This document shows, piece after piece, positions 20,604-32,700 of a stretch of DNA of 64,000 bases. Source of the DNA: Schistosoma haematobium (Eukaryota; Platyhelminthes; Trematoda; Strigeidida; Schistosomatidae); contig NC_067196.1 in the NCBI RefSeq assembly GCF_000699445.3, positions 90,739,364 to 90,803,363 on the forward strand, read 5' to 3'. The stretch's first letter is position 1, and every line of letters begins with the position of its first letter. A program made the translations under genes and the position numbers. Below the pieces are notes generated by a model. It worked only from the letters and a program-made list of their open reading frames with translations. It did not search any database and was not told the DNA's origin.

Positions 20604-20790
20604 CTCTCCCGTAGCTAGCCTTTTCTGTCCAGCTTGGGTCCAGTGGGTTTCGTTGATTCCCAGTACTGCTTAGTTATATCTCCTCATTTCCATTGCTATT
20701 TGACTGGTCTTCCCGGTTTCCCACATTGTTCGAACGTTCCATGTACCTATAAAAATTTTTGCTCTGGTTGTTAGAAGGGGCATCGGCATG

Positions 20791-21600
20791 CTGAATTAGT
20801 ATGATGTAAATGATATTTTCTAGTCAGCAATTTTTAAACCAAGTATAAAAGAGCAATTAGTTTATACAAACACCACTGGCTTTCAAATAGTTTGCATTTA
20901 AGAATAAGATTTGATAAACTGAGAATTCCGTCCGATTTACCTGATTGAATACCCACAAAACACCAACGTCTATCATTTCTGTTACTTCCTATACAATCTT
21001 CAAAGTAAAATTCATGATTTCATATTCTCAGTGTAAATTATATGAGCATTTAGTTAATGAGCATATTTCTGTTGAACTCAAGTGTCTACAGAAACATCAT
21101 TGATCATACTTTGTTGTTGTCTATCACCTCATTTCATCTCGTTAATCAAACAATATTGTATTCTCTTTACTGTATGCTGTATGGTGGGCGTAATATGAAT
21201 CTTAATTAGAATAGAACTTATCGCATTCCAATGATGTGCTTATCTGACTAACCTTCACCTACATACATTCACGGAAGTAAAATGAGTGAATTTCTCATTT
21301 CAGAAAAGATTGATACTTTTCTAAATATAAAATGAAGTGAAAACAATTCATTTGGTTGTCATTTCATAGAAAGTCTTACTCTAACTATGAGTGAACAATA
21401 TGACCATTCGCCATCTAATTTCGAGTGAGTTGAGTGATCGTTTACTCATAGAACCATTTGGTTTTCGCCTTCTTTAAAATCAAGAGAATGACATATTAAG
21501 AGTATTGACTGAAATCGAAGTAGTGAATAACTATTGTATGATGGTAAATAATTTGATCACTTCGATGGGGAATTATGGAGATTGTCATATTTTTGGTTGA
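20791..21600. other. AT-rich intergenic sequence
   Basis: No coding, RNA or repeat feature was recognised between the R3 5' end and the SINE pair. Confidence 0.45.
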
Positions 21601-22030
21601 GTTGATGAGCCGATGAATGTCAGACCACCAATGAGAACCTGGAAGCGTCAATCGGTCGTCTCGTCACAGTACGGAAGTCAGCAGCAGTGAGATTCGAATC
21701 CAGGACTATTGGTCTCACGTGCGAACACTTAACCTGTATACCATTGAGTCGGCCGGCATCCAACGGTTTTAATGTCGGATTTCAATTAATCCACGATATT
21801 GTGCGACTGTTCATTATTGCCTCCAGTGAGTAAGTGCATTACGACGTACATGGATGAAACCCACTAATTACAGCTTCTCACTAGAATTCCATGAAATTCA
21901 TGTTGAAACCAGTCACTAGTCATCACATGAAGTGGCGTCCTATATAAAGCCGAAACGGCTGTACGGTGCATCCGGGTTTTCAATGGTTATCAAGTTCTGA
22001 TCTACTCATGAACTCAACTAATAAATTACT
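21600..22030. repeat. Pair of tRNA-like SINEs in opposite orientation (Sm-alpha-like)
   Basis: The minus-strand copy (21600-21775) shows the tRNA-like box region (GGTTCGAAT-type string near 21690) and the conserved end ggtggtctgacat. The plus-strand copy (about 21790-22020) carries a degenerate gtcctat...gaaacggc segment, where related copies hold a hammerhead core. The same head-to-head arrangement recurs at 57450-57890. Confidence 0.6.
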
Positions 22031-22259
22031 TCAATCAACATAAACCCACATTGTGGTACGTTGATCATCATTCGGTGTTTTATATTCTTAGTATATTTTG
22101 TAGAGAATAACATGATAAAATGGAGAAATTGATGGTTATTATTGATCTTCATATTTTTCTCTTACCCCTTGGTTATTACGTAAACTCATCTGATAATTGC
22201 AGTCTCCAATCACTTTACGACGCAATCTGTTCTATCCTTCTATAAATATGTAATTCCCA

Positions 22260-22470
22260 TATAACGGATGTATACGTACCTGTTGATTTGGCGCAGTAGT
22301 GCCTTGAATACTGCGAGGAATTGTGCACGTGTGTCGTTCACGCCGTGCTCGTGGAAGTCAGCTTCTACGTAGCAGAACCAGGCTTCAATATTTTCGGGCC
22401 AGAAGGGCATGAGTTGGAACGAAGGTGGGGACATAGTCTTATTCATAAATACCTTAGGAATCTTAAACAG
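22260..22470 (-). pseudogene. Gypsy gag fragment
   Basis: Encodes SPPSFQLMPFWPENIEAWF, followed by GVNDTRAQFLAVFKAL, closely related to the gag start at 35608-36180. It is a truncated solo fragment. Its counterpart in the inverted arm lies around 63780-64000, where a different part of gag is kept. Confidence 0.75.
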
Positions 22471-22599
22471 AGGAAATTCCAAAAAACCCCAGAGAATTTT
22501 TAAAAGCCTGGCACTCAGGTCAATCAGCAATCAACAAGCATATTGAAACCAATCCAATTTACCAACCAATCAGGAAAATCATGCACAAATATAGGAACG

Positions 22600-22860
22600 G
22601 AAATCAAACCAATGGGAGACACAACCAAAACAAAGAAGTAAGCGATGACAAATTTAAGGTCAATACGAACCAATCAACGTCGAAGTGTCCAGAACAAGCT
22701 GTGAAACACATATGAAGAAATTTGAACACTTCGCTTCTATCTGAAGTTTGTGCTGATGATGTCGAACGATGAAAGCTACACGACCAAACCACCCAGCTCA
22801 GAGAACAAAACTCCATCAAAATCACTCACCTGAGCTACAAGTCTTCTCCACCATCTCAAA
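22600..22860. repeat. RTE-related repeat fragment (ggtggagaaga module)
   Basis: Contains the string atggtggagaag (antisense), followed by gttttgttctctgagctg-atggtttggtcgtg. This module also occurs near 45830-45900, 53060-53145, 54240-54340, 58390-58470 and 59560-59640. In several copies it is fused to the RTE C-terminal reading frame. Confidence 0.55.
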
Positions 22861-22867
22861 ATCAATG

Positions 22868-24196
22868 GGGTTTATTATTATTATTACTAATGGCTTTATT
22901 CAATATTATATTTTGATACAATTTAGAAATTTTCAGGACAGAGTATATCAACAAGTTTCTTGCACACAAAAAACAGAGACAAAGACAGTAAAAGGTTTAA
23001 CAAATCTAAAGAACTCTACAACCTTTCAAATTAGAGACATGTTAAGAATTCAGGTTATTGACTAGGTTAGCTCTAATAACCTGTTCGTCACAGTATATTT
23101 GCTAGATAAGGTATTATAGAACTTTTATACTTTTGCTTGCGTGCATGGTTTCTAAGGTATTGACTTCTCGTTCTACCAGAAGATATACAAGGAGAAAGAT
23201 AAGAGTGAAGGGGATGGCTAGTATCTGATAAAATGACACCTGCCAGGAGTTTGCATGATTTTAAATGTCTATCCACAACCATATTAATTATGACCTCGAA
23301 AGATACACCACACACCTTGCTAACTGCCTTCAGCACTCTTCGCAATACAGCAAAGTCTTTTCTGAAATGCCCGGGAAAGAATAATAGCGAACAGTAAAGA
23401 ATAATAGGTAGTATGCAAGAATTGACAAATTGTAAGAGTAAATGATGAGTAATCCCAAGAGCATGCAATCTCTTTATGTAGTAAATCAGACGGAAAACCT
23501 TCTTCGATAATAATAAAACGTGGGAAGATCAAGAGAGATCAGAGGAAAAGGAGACACCAAGATAATTGACCTTCGACACTGTTTATCAAAGAGTCTCCAA
23601 TGGCACAAGCATTATGGGATCTCAAAATGGTGGTTAGATGCCATTCATGCCTCATGCTGAAGTTAACAGCTTGATATTTAGACGGATTAAGTAGGAGACC
23701 ATTACCAACAGATCAACAATCAATACAAGACAGAAACTCATCCATTTCTATGGGATGTAAAAAGGAAGAGATAGACATACATGCAGTGAGATCATCTGCA
23801 TATTTCACAAAAGTGTTCTCTGTGGAAGATGGCAGAAAAGAAGAGGTGAGAGAACAGCTCCTTGTGGTACACCTTCATGAGACAGCAGAGACTCTGGGCA
23901 CTTTCCTCCAAATACAGTGTACTGTTTGCTTCCAGAAAGGCAGGGACATAGCCAGTTGATTATCCAGGTGTCAGTGTTGACGATGATTAAGTTGTTAATT
24001 AAACGTTGTCTTGGTATAGAATCAAAGTATAGTAAAGTCCGGAAAAGCGCATCTAACATACTTCTTACCCTTTTCTAGGTTGAACACTATATTGTGATGC
24101 AGAACAGCAACAGAATCTAAGGTGCTTCTTTTGCACATGTAAGCAAACTGATTCGGATCAATATGCACTTTTATCGCAGGCTGAGGTGGAAGTACT
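22868..24196 (-). pseudogene. LINE family B RT fragment, split by the Gypsy element
   Basis: Antisense 5'-truncated copy of the family B LINE, ending in (AAT)n (22868-22885). Readable pieces: HALGITHHLLLQFVNSCIL (23088-23468) and a GVPQGAVLSPLLF stretch (23805-24059). Multiple frameshifts. The Gypsy element interrupts it at 24197, and its 5' remainder continues at 36684-36778. The uninterrupted version is at 62888-63640 in the inverted arm. Confidence 0.85.
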
Positions 24197-24524
24197 TGAT
24201 GATGTCACAGGTATTCAGTGTTTGACAACGCTTCTACCAGTAACACCTTCTAATGTATTTCGTTCCCACCCTGAGAAATCAAAAGACAGAGTCGGGGAGA
24301 TCGGAAGAGTATATTTGGCGATGACCAATATATCGGAATTCTCTGACCTAATCTGGCTAGCGATTGCAATTGATGTTGAGCACGACGTTACCACACGTGA
24401 TCTGGTGCGGATGCCTGACCGAGCGCCTTCAGCTAGATGAGTCCACTAAAACATATGGTCAGCATCCAATGTCGAAAACTTACAGAGCTATGTATTTTGG
24501 AGATTTATTTACCGCTACAGATCA
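24197..24524 (-). repeat. 3' LTR of Gypsy copy G1
   Basis: 328 bp, reading TGATCTGTAGCGG ... GTGACATCATCA on the minus strand, so TG...CA ended. Nearly identical to 40581-40908 and to the 5' LTR at 36361-36683, apart from the first ~13 bases. Confidence 0.9.
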
Positions 24525-24534
24525 CTCCCCCCCT
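24525..24534 (-). other. Polypurine tract of Gypsy copy G1
   Basis: AGGGGGGGAG on the minus strand, directly before the TG of the 3' LTR. This is the plus-strand priming site for reverse transcription. Confidence 0.85.
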
Positions 24535-24969
24535 AGTGGGGCAGTGAAGACCCTAAGACGTGGCCAGCCAGAAGTTTAAACCCAACGAGTTTGTCGTTGG
24601 TAAACACTCTTCTGATAGCTTACTAAGTGTAACAGCGTCTGGTCGTCTTTCCTTACTATATGGGACGGAGGTACAACCTAGTAAAAAAAGAAAGAGTTAC
24701 AACAAAAATTTCGACTCCTCATAAACTGCAGCGTTCTTTTCCAGTCGTCCTGGAAAAGAAAAAAGAAAATGTAAGTGCATTTCGGAATACACTCGTATAT
24801 GCGTAAAAACACAATGTCGGCGAAAAAATGGAAAATAAACTCAAGCACACGTAATAGCGTTAAAAAATTGTTTTTTTTGTTTTGTTTTTTTTAATAGAAA
24901 TAAAAATATATAAGCATATTAAAATTGTTTTTTTTCAAAAAAAAATAATATAAAATGTCGAGAAGTGCC

Positions 24970-25626
24970 TTACGTGCAATAGTCGTTTAAATGTTCTGGA
25001 AATCTCACCCTTCTTCCAGAACGCGTCGTTTTAAGTTTATTTTCGGATACTGTCGAAGTATCATCGCGTGTGTTGGTTGTCGGATGAGGTATTATAAGTG
25101 TCGGAGTCATGTCGTTCGATTGTACCGAAGGAAAATCGACGTGGATAGGATTTCCTTCTAAATACGCTGCTTTTAAGCGATCGATGCTGATGCTATCGTT
25201 GGTTCCGTTCTTATCGACTATATAGTACTTAGATTCACGTTGAAGAACGTTGAAGGGTCCTTCGTATGCTGATTCGAATGGTCGTCGATGCGAGTTTCGA
25301 CGAACGAAAACGTGTGTACTATATGGTAAGTCAGGTTGAACGAAAACATCAGTTGATTGAGGTCGAGTGGAAACAGGTTTAACTGAACGCATTGCGTTTG
25401 TGAGCCTGTTCGTGTAGGAGGTTAGATCCATGTTCATTGAAGAGGACGAAGGATCCACGAATTCTCCTGGAAGTCGAAGTGTCGTTCCATAAACCAGTTG
25501 AGCCGCATTGTATCCAATGTCAGCTTTCACTACATTGCGGATACCTAGTAAGACGAGTGGAAGAGCGTCGGTCCACTGTGAAACGTTTGCAGCTGATAGT
25601 GAAGCTTTTAGTTGTCGGTGAAAACT
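24970..25626 (-). pseudogene. Gypsy pol C-terminus (integrase C-terminal domain), copy G1
   Basis: After a TAA at 25627-25629 the frame resumes SFHRQL and runs into an open frame (24970-25530) with NAAQLVYGTTLRLPGEFVDP, a basic region and the final FPEHLNDYCT. This is the DNA-binding/C-terminal part of a Gypsy integrase. It matches 41356-41916 of copy G2 closely. Confidence 0.8.
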
Positions 25627-26322
25627 TTATACCAACCCGTTTGCTTGTGGGTGGTAGGCGGTCTTCCCTAAGCGAGTGCTTCCTAATAGTGTGGTCAGAC
25701 GACGGAAAAGTTCGGATTCGAACTGGCGTCCGCGGTCTGTAGTGATGGTTGAGGGTCAGCCGAAGTTTGCTACCCATCGTTCGACGAAGGTGCGGGCCAC
25801 TGTTTCAGCAGTGCTGTCCTTGATAGGTACTGCTTCTGGCCATCGAGTGAAACGGTCTTCGCAGGTTAAGAGGTAAGCGTATCCATTTGAATCTGGTAAA
25901 GGTCCTACCAAATCCAGATGAACATGGTCGAAACAAGCATCGGGAGTTTTAAATGAGCCTGAGGGACATTTGTTGTGTCTGATAACATTAGATTTTTGGC
26001 AGCTTACACAGGAGCGTGCCCACTCCCTCACGTCTTTATTCATGCCAGGCCAGCAAAATCGTTCTGCTATAAGTTTGATGGTTGCACGAACACCTGGATG
26101 AGAAAGTTTGTGCAATGTATTGAAGACATTGCGTCGATAATGTTTCGGCACGATTGGGAGATCCCTACCTGTAGATGTGTCACAAAGTAAGGTTTCCTTA
26201 CCTGTTCCCATCTGTTTGATGCGTGGTTTGAGGGTTGTTAACGACAACTCGTGCTGAAGATCAGTGTCTTCTTTTTGAAGCTCGGCGAGTTTCAGAAGGT
26301 CGATTCCTTGGAAACTGTTCAA
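25627..26322 (-). pseudogene. Gypsy integrase core, copy G1
   Basis: Shows the zinc-binding HHCC region ([15 protein letters not shown], then CVSCQKSN) and the first catalytic aspartate region [14 protein letters not shown]. The frame is cut at 25753-25755, where a Cys codon of copy G2 (TGC) is TGA here. Further on, TAA occupies the position of the third catalytic residue (after NGLV). The core cannot be completed. Confidence 0.85.
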
Positions 26323-26394
26323 GGAAGTTATGCGAGATAAGGCGTCTGCAACTACATCGTTTGCTCCCGAAATATGTTGAATATCTGAAGTAAA

Positions 26395-26690
26395 CTACGA
26401 AATGTAGTCCAGTTGTCGAGACTCACGGGGAGAGTACTTGTCAGAAGGAGAGCTTAACGAGAAAGTGAGCGGTTTATGGTCGGTGAAAACAGTGAATTCA
26501 CGACCTTCGATGTAGTGTTGGAAATGCCATACAGCACAATACATAGCTAGGAGTTCCCTACCGAATGTGCTGCACCTCGATTCGGTGTCTAGCAACCTTC
26601 TAGAGAAAAATGCCAAGGGTTGCCAGGAGTTGTTAACCCATTGTTGTAAGACTCCTCCGATTGCCGAGTCGGATGCGTCTACTGCCTAAC
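26395..26690 (-). pseudogene. Gypsy RNase H region, copy G1
   Basis: Reads [40 protein letters not shown] and [12 protein letters not shown], the RNase H signature of Gypsy elements. Copy G2 keeps this region in frame with the integrase, while here stop codons separate it from RT and integrase. Confidence 0.85.
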
Positions 26691-27534
26691 TAATGGGTGC
26701 TTCGGTGTCCTGATGTGCGAGCATTGTTGATTTAGCGATCAGTTCCTTAACTGTGGAGAATGCTTTTCGTGCGGTGTCGTCCAAATTAATGGATTTCGCA
26801 TTTCCACGAAGTTGGTCGGTTAGAGGTTTCATGAGTAATGCGCATTTCGGTATGAAACGTCTATAGAAACTTACGAGGCCGTTAAACGTGCGTAATTGCC
26901 TAACGGTGGTCGGTTCTGGGTAATCAAGAATGGCCGCCACTTTGGTCCTAAGGGGTCGGATACCTTGAGCATCGATAGTGTGTCCCAGAAGGTCTAATGA
27001 GTCGGTTCCGAATTGGCATTTCTGAACGTTTACAGTCATGCCATCTTTTTGTAATCGTTCGAAAACAAGGTCCAGATACTTGAGATGTGTTTCTCTGTCC
27101 GGACTTGCGATTAGACAGTCGTCAAAATACGCGTGTACGAAGTTGAGACCTCGAAAAACGTCTATGAATCTTTGGAATGTTTGAGCAGCGTTCCTTAGAC
27201 CGAAAGGCATTCGCAAAAATTCATAGAGTCCAAATGGAGTAATGATAGCTGTTTTCGGACTATCGTCAGTAGCCATAGAGACTTGGTTATACGCTTTAAC
27301 CAAGGCGAATTTTGAAAAGACAGTTGTACCTTTCAAGGTAGCTGTCAAATCGTGAATATGAGGCAACGGGTAACGATCGAGAATGGTTTTCGCGTTCAAT
27401 CGCCGATAGTCACCACTTGGACGCCAATCGTTGCTGTCCTTTTTAGGGACCATGTGCAACGGAGATGCATATGGGCTACTTGACGGTCGTATGATTCCTA
27501 AGTCTATCATATGGTCGAACTCGTTTTTCGCCAA
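26686..27534 (-). pseudogene. Gypsy reverse transcriptase, copy G1
   Basis: 282-residue frame with MVPKKDSNDWRPSGDYRRLN, RYPLPHIHDLTATL, LYEFLRMPFGLRNAAQTFQR and the catalytic HAYFDDCLIASPD. The catalytic box is YFDD, where Gypsy elements usually have YxDD with I, L or V. It continues through the thumb ([18 protein letters not shown]) until a stop at 26686-26688. A CR1-type LINE starts about 150 bp upstream, separating it from the protease. Confidence 0.87.
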
Positions 27535-28064
27535 CCTCAGCTTTTCAGGTGCTAGTCGGCGTGCTTTAGAAAATACATGTGGTCCTGTAGTCGTGATGTG
27601 ATGTGTAACATTGCTGGTTACACACGGTACTCTCGGTTGCGTTTGTTGTATCTCAGGATACTTGGCGCGAACTTTGAAAGTGGTAACATTTTTTTTTTAA
27701 TATCACATGCATCGTTATTATTATTGAAAGAACTGAATGAGTTTCTAAACAATACAACTTATGTTTTGACATGCACATCGATCTTTCATTATCAAGTTTT
27801 TCATTCTTGAACTTGAACTTTATTTATTCCTTCATATCAATCTCTCACACATGCATACATACATACACACTCACACACATACGATTTGTTACTCAGTTAA
27901 GTATTTCCATGTAGTTGAATTCATCACATGATTTGTAGTCAACTGACTCATTTTATCCTATTTTACAAAAAATCAACACCCAAATATGATTGGTTTAACA
28001 CAGTATAATCCTGATTGTTAAAAAGCTATATATTTCTTTGATAATTTTGATTTTGATTATTACC

Positions 28065-28098
28065 CTGAAGAAGTCCAGACAAGTTAGCTGGACGAAAC
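28065..28098 (+). ncRNA. Hammerhead-like motif in the LINE 5' leader
   Basis: CTGAAGA is followed by a perfect 6-bp stem (GTCCAG 28073-28078 with CTGGAC 28088-28093, 9-nt loop) and GAAAC. This is the arrangement of the catalytic core and stem II of a hammerhead ribozyme. There is one extra A (28072) between the core and stem II. The following hairpin (GTTGGAATT with AATTTCAATC) is not followed by a clear GUH cleavage triplet. Activity is therefore doubtful. Confidence 0.35.
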
Positions 28099-28514
28099 GT
28101 TGGAATTAGTTAAATTTCAATCGCTGAGAATATTTCAAATATAATTTTCACATATAATGACTTCTCTATACTCGGCGCTCAATTACTGTCAAACTATTCG
28201 TTCTAATCTTGACGAATATTCGTATAAATTTTTTCACGTGGTTTAGGAATTCTTCGACTTGCTCTTTTGTAGGGTGTATTATACTGTGATTATCATCCTA
28301 TCCTGTACATCGGGAACATCTCACCACGAAACATAAGAAAAAACTTATTTTCATTCGACGGACAATTACCAGTTCGTATTGTACCTATTGCGGACTTAAG
28401 TCGTAAATAGGTCTGCAATTTATTATATACTCACAGTCTCTAATCCTAGTATTAACCAGGTTAATACTTAATAACATTTAATACTCATATATTATATTTA
28501 ATTTAACGAGCACT

Positions 28515-29720
28515 GTGCTCACTTATATTCATATCATGTCCAATAACTCCAGTAAAAGAGGAATTTCACCAACTTCTAAGCCAAATAAAAGGTCCAAATC
28601 TGTAACCCCTACAACTGACGACTCAGTGCTTGACAATGTCGAACCTTTAACTACTGAACAATATATGCATTGTACACAAATGTCCCTATCGTCACCAGAT
28701 TCTCCATGTCGCAGCCCCTCTATCTTTACGTGCAGTATGCCAACGGTAAGACTGGTTGACATACAAGACACTATACCTACGTGCATTGAAAAGTCAGCAC
28801 AGTCTACTAAACAGTATGTGCTACCAAGGCCTAAGTCTAAAATTTCAAAAACTAAAGAGTCCAATGGTCCACCCCATACGCACCAAAATACTGATAGATA
28901 TAGTAATGACATCCGACAGCTACAAAACTCTCTATCCGAAATTAACGGCAAACTTGAGCAATTAGCACCCCTCACTCATATATGGGGCCTTGATACAGAC
29001 AGAAACCTTGAGCAACTCACTAAAGCTGAGTGTATTTTGGAGTTTGTGGCTGAAGAAGTGACGAAGAGAGTAATGTCCTCCTTCAATGCAGTTGTGTATA
29101 ACCTCCCCGACCGCACACACCCATCTAAGTTAAGAGATATTTGCCTAAGAGCATGCGGTATGCCGAACGTTAACTGCAAAGTCATCCGCCTTAGAAAAAA
29201 GTCAGACAGATCAACTTGCCCCCTCTTGTTTATGTTTGGCTGTTGTAACGATGCTAAGCAGTTTATTGATTTGAGCAAAAACATTAGCTCACTAATTCCA
29301 TACAAAAATATAAAAGTCACTCCAGACCTTACGCCCTGTCAACGTCGTGTAAGAAGACGCGAAGCGATAAAATTGAATGGGAGTGTTACAGTTAATAATC
29401 AGCCAGAGACAGTTTGCAACACAGCAAATAGTTTAAAACACACGAACATTAAGCATGACACCACTCCACATACGGCTGATCACTCTGTTGATCTAGATGA
29501 GTCTACAGATCAGAAACCTTTGGATAAGATACGGACCCCAACTGACACCAAAAACCATAACGACATGACTAATCCCAGCTGTTCATTCAGTAATGTACTA
29601 AAATGTGAGTCGTGTAACAACACATGTGCTACTAAACCTATACACTTGAAAATTTGTCCTCCTAAAGACATTCCACAAGTAGACTTGAATGAACGTAAGT
29701 TCATCTCACAAAGACAATGA
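28515..29720 (+). CDS. LINE copy A ORF1 protein
   Basis: Open frame of 401 residues upstream of ORF2, in the ORF1 position. The N-terminus is Ser/Thr/Lys-rich (KRGISPTSKPNKRSKSVTPT). A central region (LTKAECILEFVAEEVTKRVM, FNAVVYNLPDR, KVIRLRKKSDRSTCPLLF) resembles the nucleic-acid-binding ORF1 domain of CR1/Jockey elements. The C-terminus carries cysteine pairs (CESCNNTC). The role expected is RNA binding in the retrotransposition particle. The first ATG at 28515 opens the frame; an ATG six codons later (MSNNSSKRG) is an alternative. ORF2 follows after 12 nt. Confidence 0.7.
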   Translation: MLTYIHIMSNNSSKRGISPTSKPNKRSKSVTPTTDDSVLDNVEPLTTEQYMHCTQMSLSSPDSPCRSPSIFTCSMPTVRLVDIQDTIPTCIEKSAQSTKQYVLPRPKSKISKTKESNGPPHTHQNTDRYSNDIRQLQNSLSEINGKLEQLAPLTHIWGLDTDRNLEQLTKAECILEFVAEEVTKRVMSSFNAVVYNLPDRTHPSKLRDICLRACGMPNVNCKVIRLRKKSDRSTCPLLFMFGCCNDAKQFIDLSKNISSLIPYKNIKVTPDLTPCQRRVRRREAIKLNGSVTVNNQPETVCNTANSLKHTNIKHDTTPHTADHSVDLDESTDQKPLDKIRTPTDTKNHNDMTNPSCSFSNVLKCESCNNTCATKPIHLKICPPKDIPQVDLNERKFISQRQ

Positions 29721-29732
29721 AAGAATCCTGCT

Positions 29733-32700
29733 GTGAAAATAAAGGGTGGGAAGACAAAACTCATGATACCGAATAGGGAAACACGTAAGATTGAACCCAA
29801 CTGCTCTATAGGTATCCCAAGAACAGTGAGCAGGTTCTCCCCGCTGCTATCGTATAACTTGCCTTCAACACCTCCAAGTTGCAAAAAGGGTGGTGGGCTT
29901 CAACGTAGCAAGCCTTCTTACACGCAGACTAACGAAAACTACCAGAGAAATGGCCACCCAAATCTCCCTCTGAAGCCTAAAACCATAAATAAGAATGGTA
30001 ATAATAGGTTTCTCACTCCACACCCTACCTACATTCCCCAGGATCGCAACTGTAATTACTCTCAAAAAGAAAACTTCTCATACCCTTTAGTACCGACCCA
30101 TCACATAACAACGGCTCCCATGTATAACAACAGTCGCAACTCCTCCCAGTTACGCGTAGCAGACCCCTCTCACGCTAACGTAAAAAGCCATAACAGGGGC
30201 TACGAGTCTAACCATCAAGACTATTTTGTAAATAACCATACACTTCACAGTAGGCCTGTACAAGATTTTTTTGGAATAAGACCCCTAGTGACACCTCTGT
30301 TGAAGCATATAGCCCAGGTTATTTCAAACCACAAATTTGTTTCCTCCGTACAGTTTCCACCAGAGAGTACTCCCACCCTTTCCTCCTGGGTAAACTCCCC
30401 AATCAACTTCACCAGCTCATTTGATACATCTCCCAATAAGTTTAGCTATCGAAATACCGAGCTAATGAAGAACATCCAATCCCTCACATCAAACTCATCT
30501 TACACTCGCGAGGGTTACGACGACTTTATCCGAAATACCCTCACCCATTTTAACTTAGTAGGCCACTTGCTTAATATATGTCTTATCAACGCTCGATCGA
30601 TCTGCAACAAAAAGACGGATTTAGCCCTGTTTGTATCCATATATCAACCATCAGTTATTATGATATCTGAAGCATGGACTAACAGTAATATTTCCGACCG
30701 AAGCATATCTCTAGATAACTATTCCCTATATAGAAGCGATAGATTGAATGGACGAGGCGGAGGATGCCTTATTTACGCTCACTCTAGCCTGAACTCACTG
30801 CTATGTGATATGCCTGAACTAAACAAACTGAAGGATTCGGTGTGGATTGTATTAAAGCCGTCGAATTCCGTTACCTTACTGCTCGGCTGTGTTTATCGTC
30901 AACCTAACGCATCAATAGATGAAATAGCAGTATTATCGGAGGTATTCACGCTAGCATCATCCCTCTCATTCACAGGCAAGCTCATTTGTGGTGACTTCAA
31001 TATGCCCGAAATTTCTTGGCTGCCAGTCAAAGCGCCGAGACGTTATGAATCATTTATTGAATGTCTAGAGCTTGGACAATGGACTCAGTATGTCGATTGC
31101 CCTACCAGACATCAAAACATCTTAGACTTAGTCTTTACCAGTGGCCTCATCCCCAATACTTTGTATATTGGAAAAAAGTTCCCAGGTAGCGATCATAACA
31201 TTGTCATATGCAGCCTTAATGTAAAAACCACAACCGATATAAGTAAAACCGTAACACTTCGTAGAAACTATCGCAAGGTTGATTGGAATAACTTTCACAA
31301 TTACCTAAGAAGCACTAATTGGAGAACTTTCTTTACCTCAAGAAATACCGACACATTAACCAATATATTTTATCACAACATCAAAAGTATCATCAACAAC
31401 ATCGCACCTTTAGAATACTCTAAACCTACGTTCTCCAAAGATCTCTATATACCGGTCAGTACAAGAAGACGTCTTCAAAGACATTGTGCTCGATTCCACA
31501 ACTTAAATGACTTTTCCTCTTTAATAACGATGACAGAAATACTTGTCCGAACAGAGGCAATAAGTAAACAAAAAGCAGTAGCACAGGAAGAACGTGCAGT
31601 TGAACTTAATAATAACTCCTCTGCACTCACCATACTACTCCAAAATAAACTTAAACGCTCTAAATCGAGAGGGAGTATATTCATTAAAGGCAAACAAGTG
31701 TACGAAGATCCCAAACTTGTCATAGAATTATTTAGTGAACATTTTTGTTTCTCACTAACTAACGAAAAACCATTTAATGATTCAGAACCAATCCCAGTAA
31801 CTCCCTGTGAAATTACTAATGTAGAATTCAGTGTACAAAATATCTCCAAAGCAATCAGTACATTGAAACACTCCTACACTGATGGACCAGATGGTATTCC
31901 ATCTAGCATGCTAAAACGTGGAGGTGATGATATGTGTGTTTTGCTTCTCAAACTATTCGCGATATCACTCTCTTCAGCGTGTTACCCTACTGCCTGGAAA
32001 ACTACACATATCATTCCCAAAATTAAAACAGGACCTGAAGCAAACGTTGAAAATTACCGGCCTATAAACATAACTTCAGTGGTATCCAGAGTGATGGAAA
32101 AAGTAGTTAAGGCGGCTGTAGTCCAACATCTATTAACTAACAATCTCTTGTCGACCTCCCAGCATGGATTTCTTAGGTCGAGATCGTGCGATACATGCCT
32201 AGTCGACTACCTGAATGATATAACTCTGAAACGAGACAGCGGACTCCTTGTATCAGTCCTATTCCTAGACTTTAAGAAAGCCTTTGATAAGGTCCCACAC
32301 AAAAGGCTACTCGTCAAACTAAAGTCCTTCGGAATACACAACCCACTGTACTCATGGTTTGCTTCGTTCTTAACAGAACGTAAACAGATGGTAAAGTACA
32401 ATGACTGTCTCTCGTCCCCTAGACCAATCACCAGTGGAGTCATCCAGGGAAGCGTATTAGGGCCACTTTTGTTTCTTATGTATATAAACGATATATGTAA
32501 CACCATAGAATTTGGGAAACCGTACTTATATGCTGATGATCTCAAAATAGTATACAGCTATAAGCCTGAGACACTAAGCGAAAGTGTATCCCAGATCCAA
32601 AAGGACCTCAATAACTTAACTTTATGGAGTGAAAAATGGCAATTACCATTTAACCTCAATAAGTGCGGGATCATGCACTTTGGAAAGCATCCCTATAAAC

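Larger units (their letters stand above)
18088..20790 (-). mobile_element. RTE (SR2-like) LINE copy R3
   Basis: The most complete RTE copy in the window, read on the minus strand. It ends in a (GTAA)n-type tail (18088-18112), typical of RTE elements. Order from the 5' side: endonuclease (about 20790-20000), linker (19530-19990), RT (18680-19330), C-terminal region (18106-18579). Several frameshifts and stops separate the open frames, so the copy is inactive. It is an older or distinct subfamily compared with R1 and R2. Confidence 0.9.

Noticed and set aside
22750..22790. Hammerhead-like string CTGATGA ... GAAAG near the ggtggagaaga module.
   Set aside because: CTGATGATGTC is the coding sequence for the ADDV residues of the RTE C-terminal frame. 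Stems I and III do not form consistently among copies.
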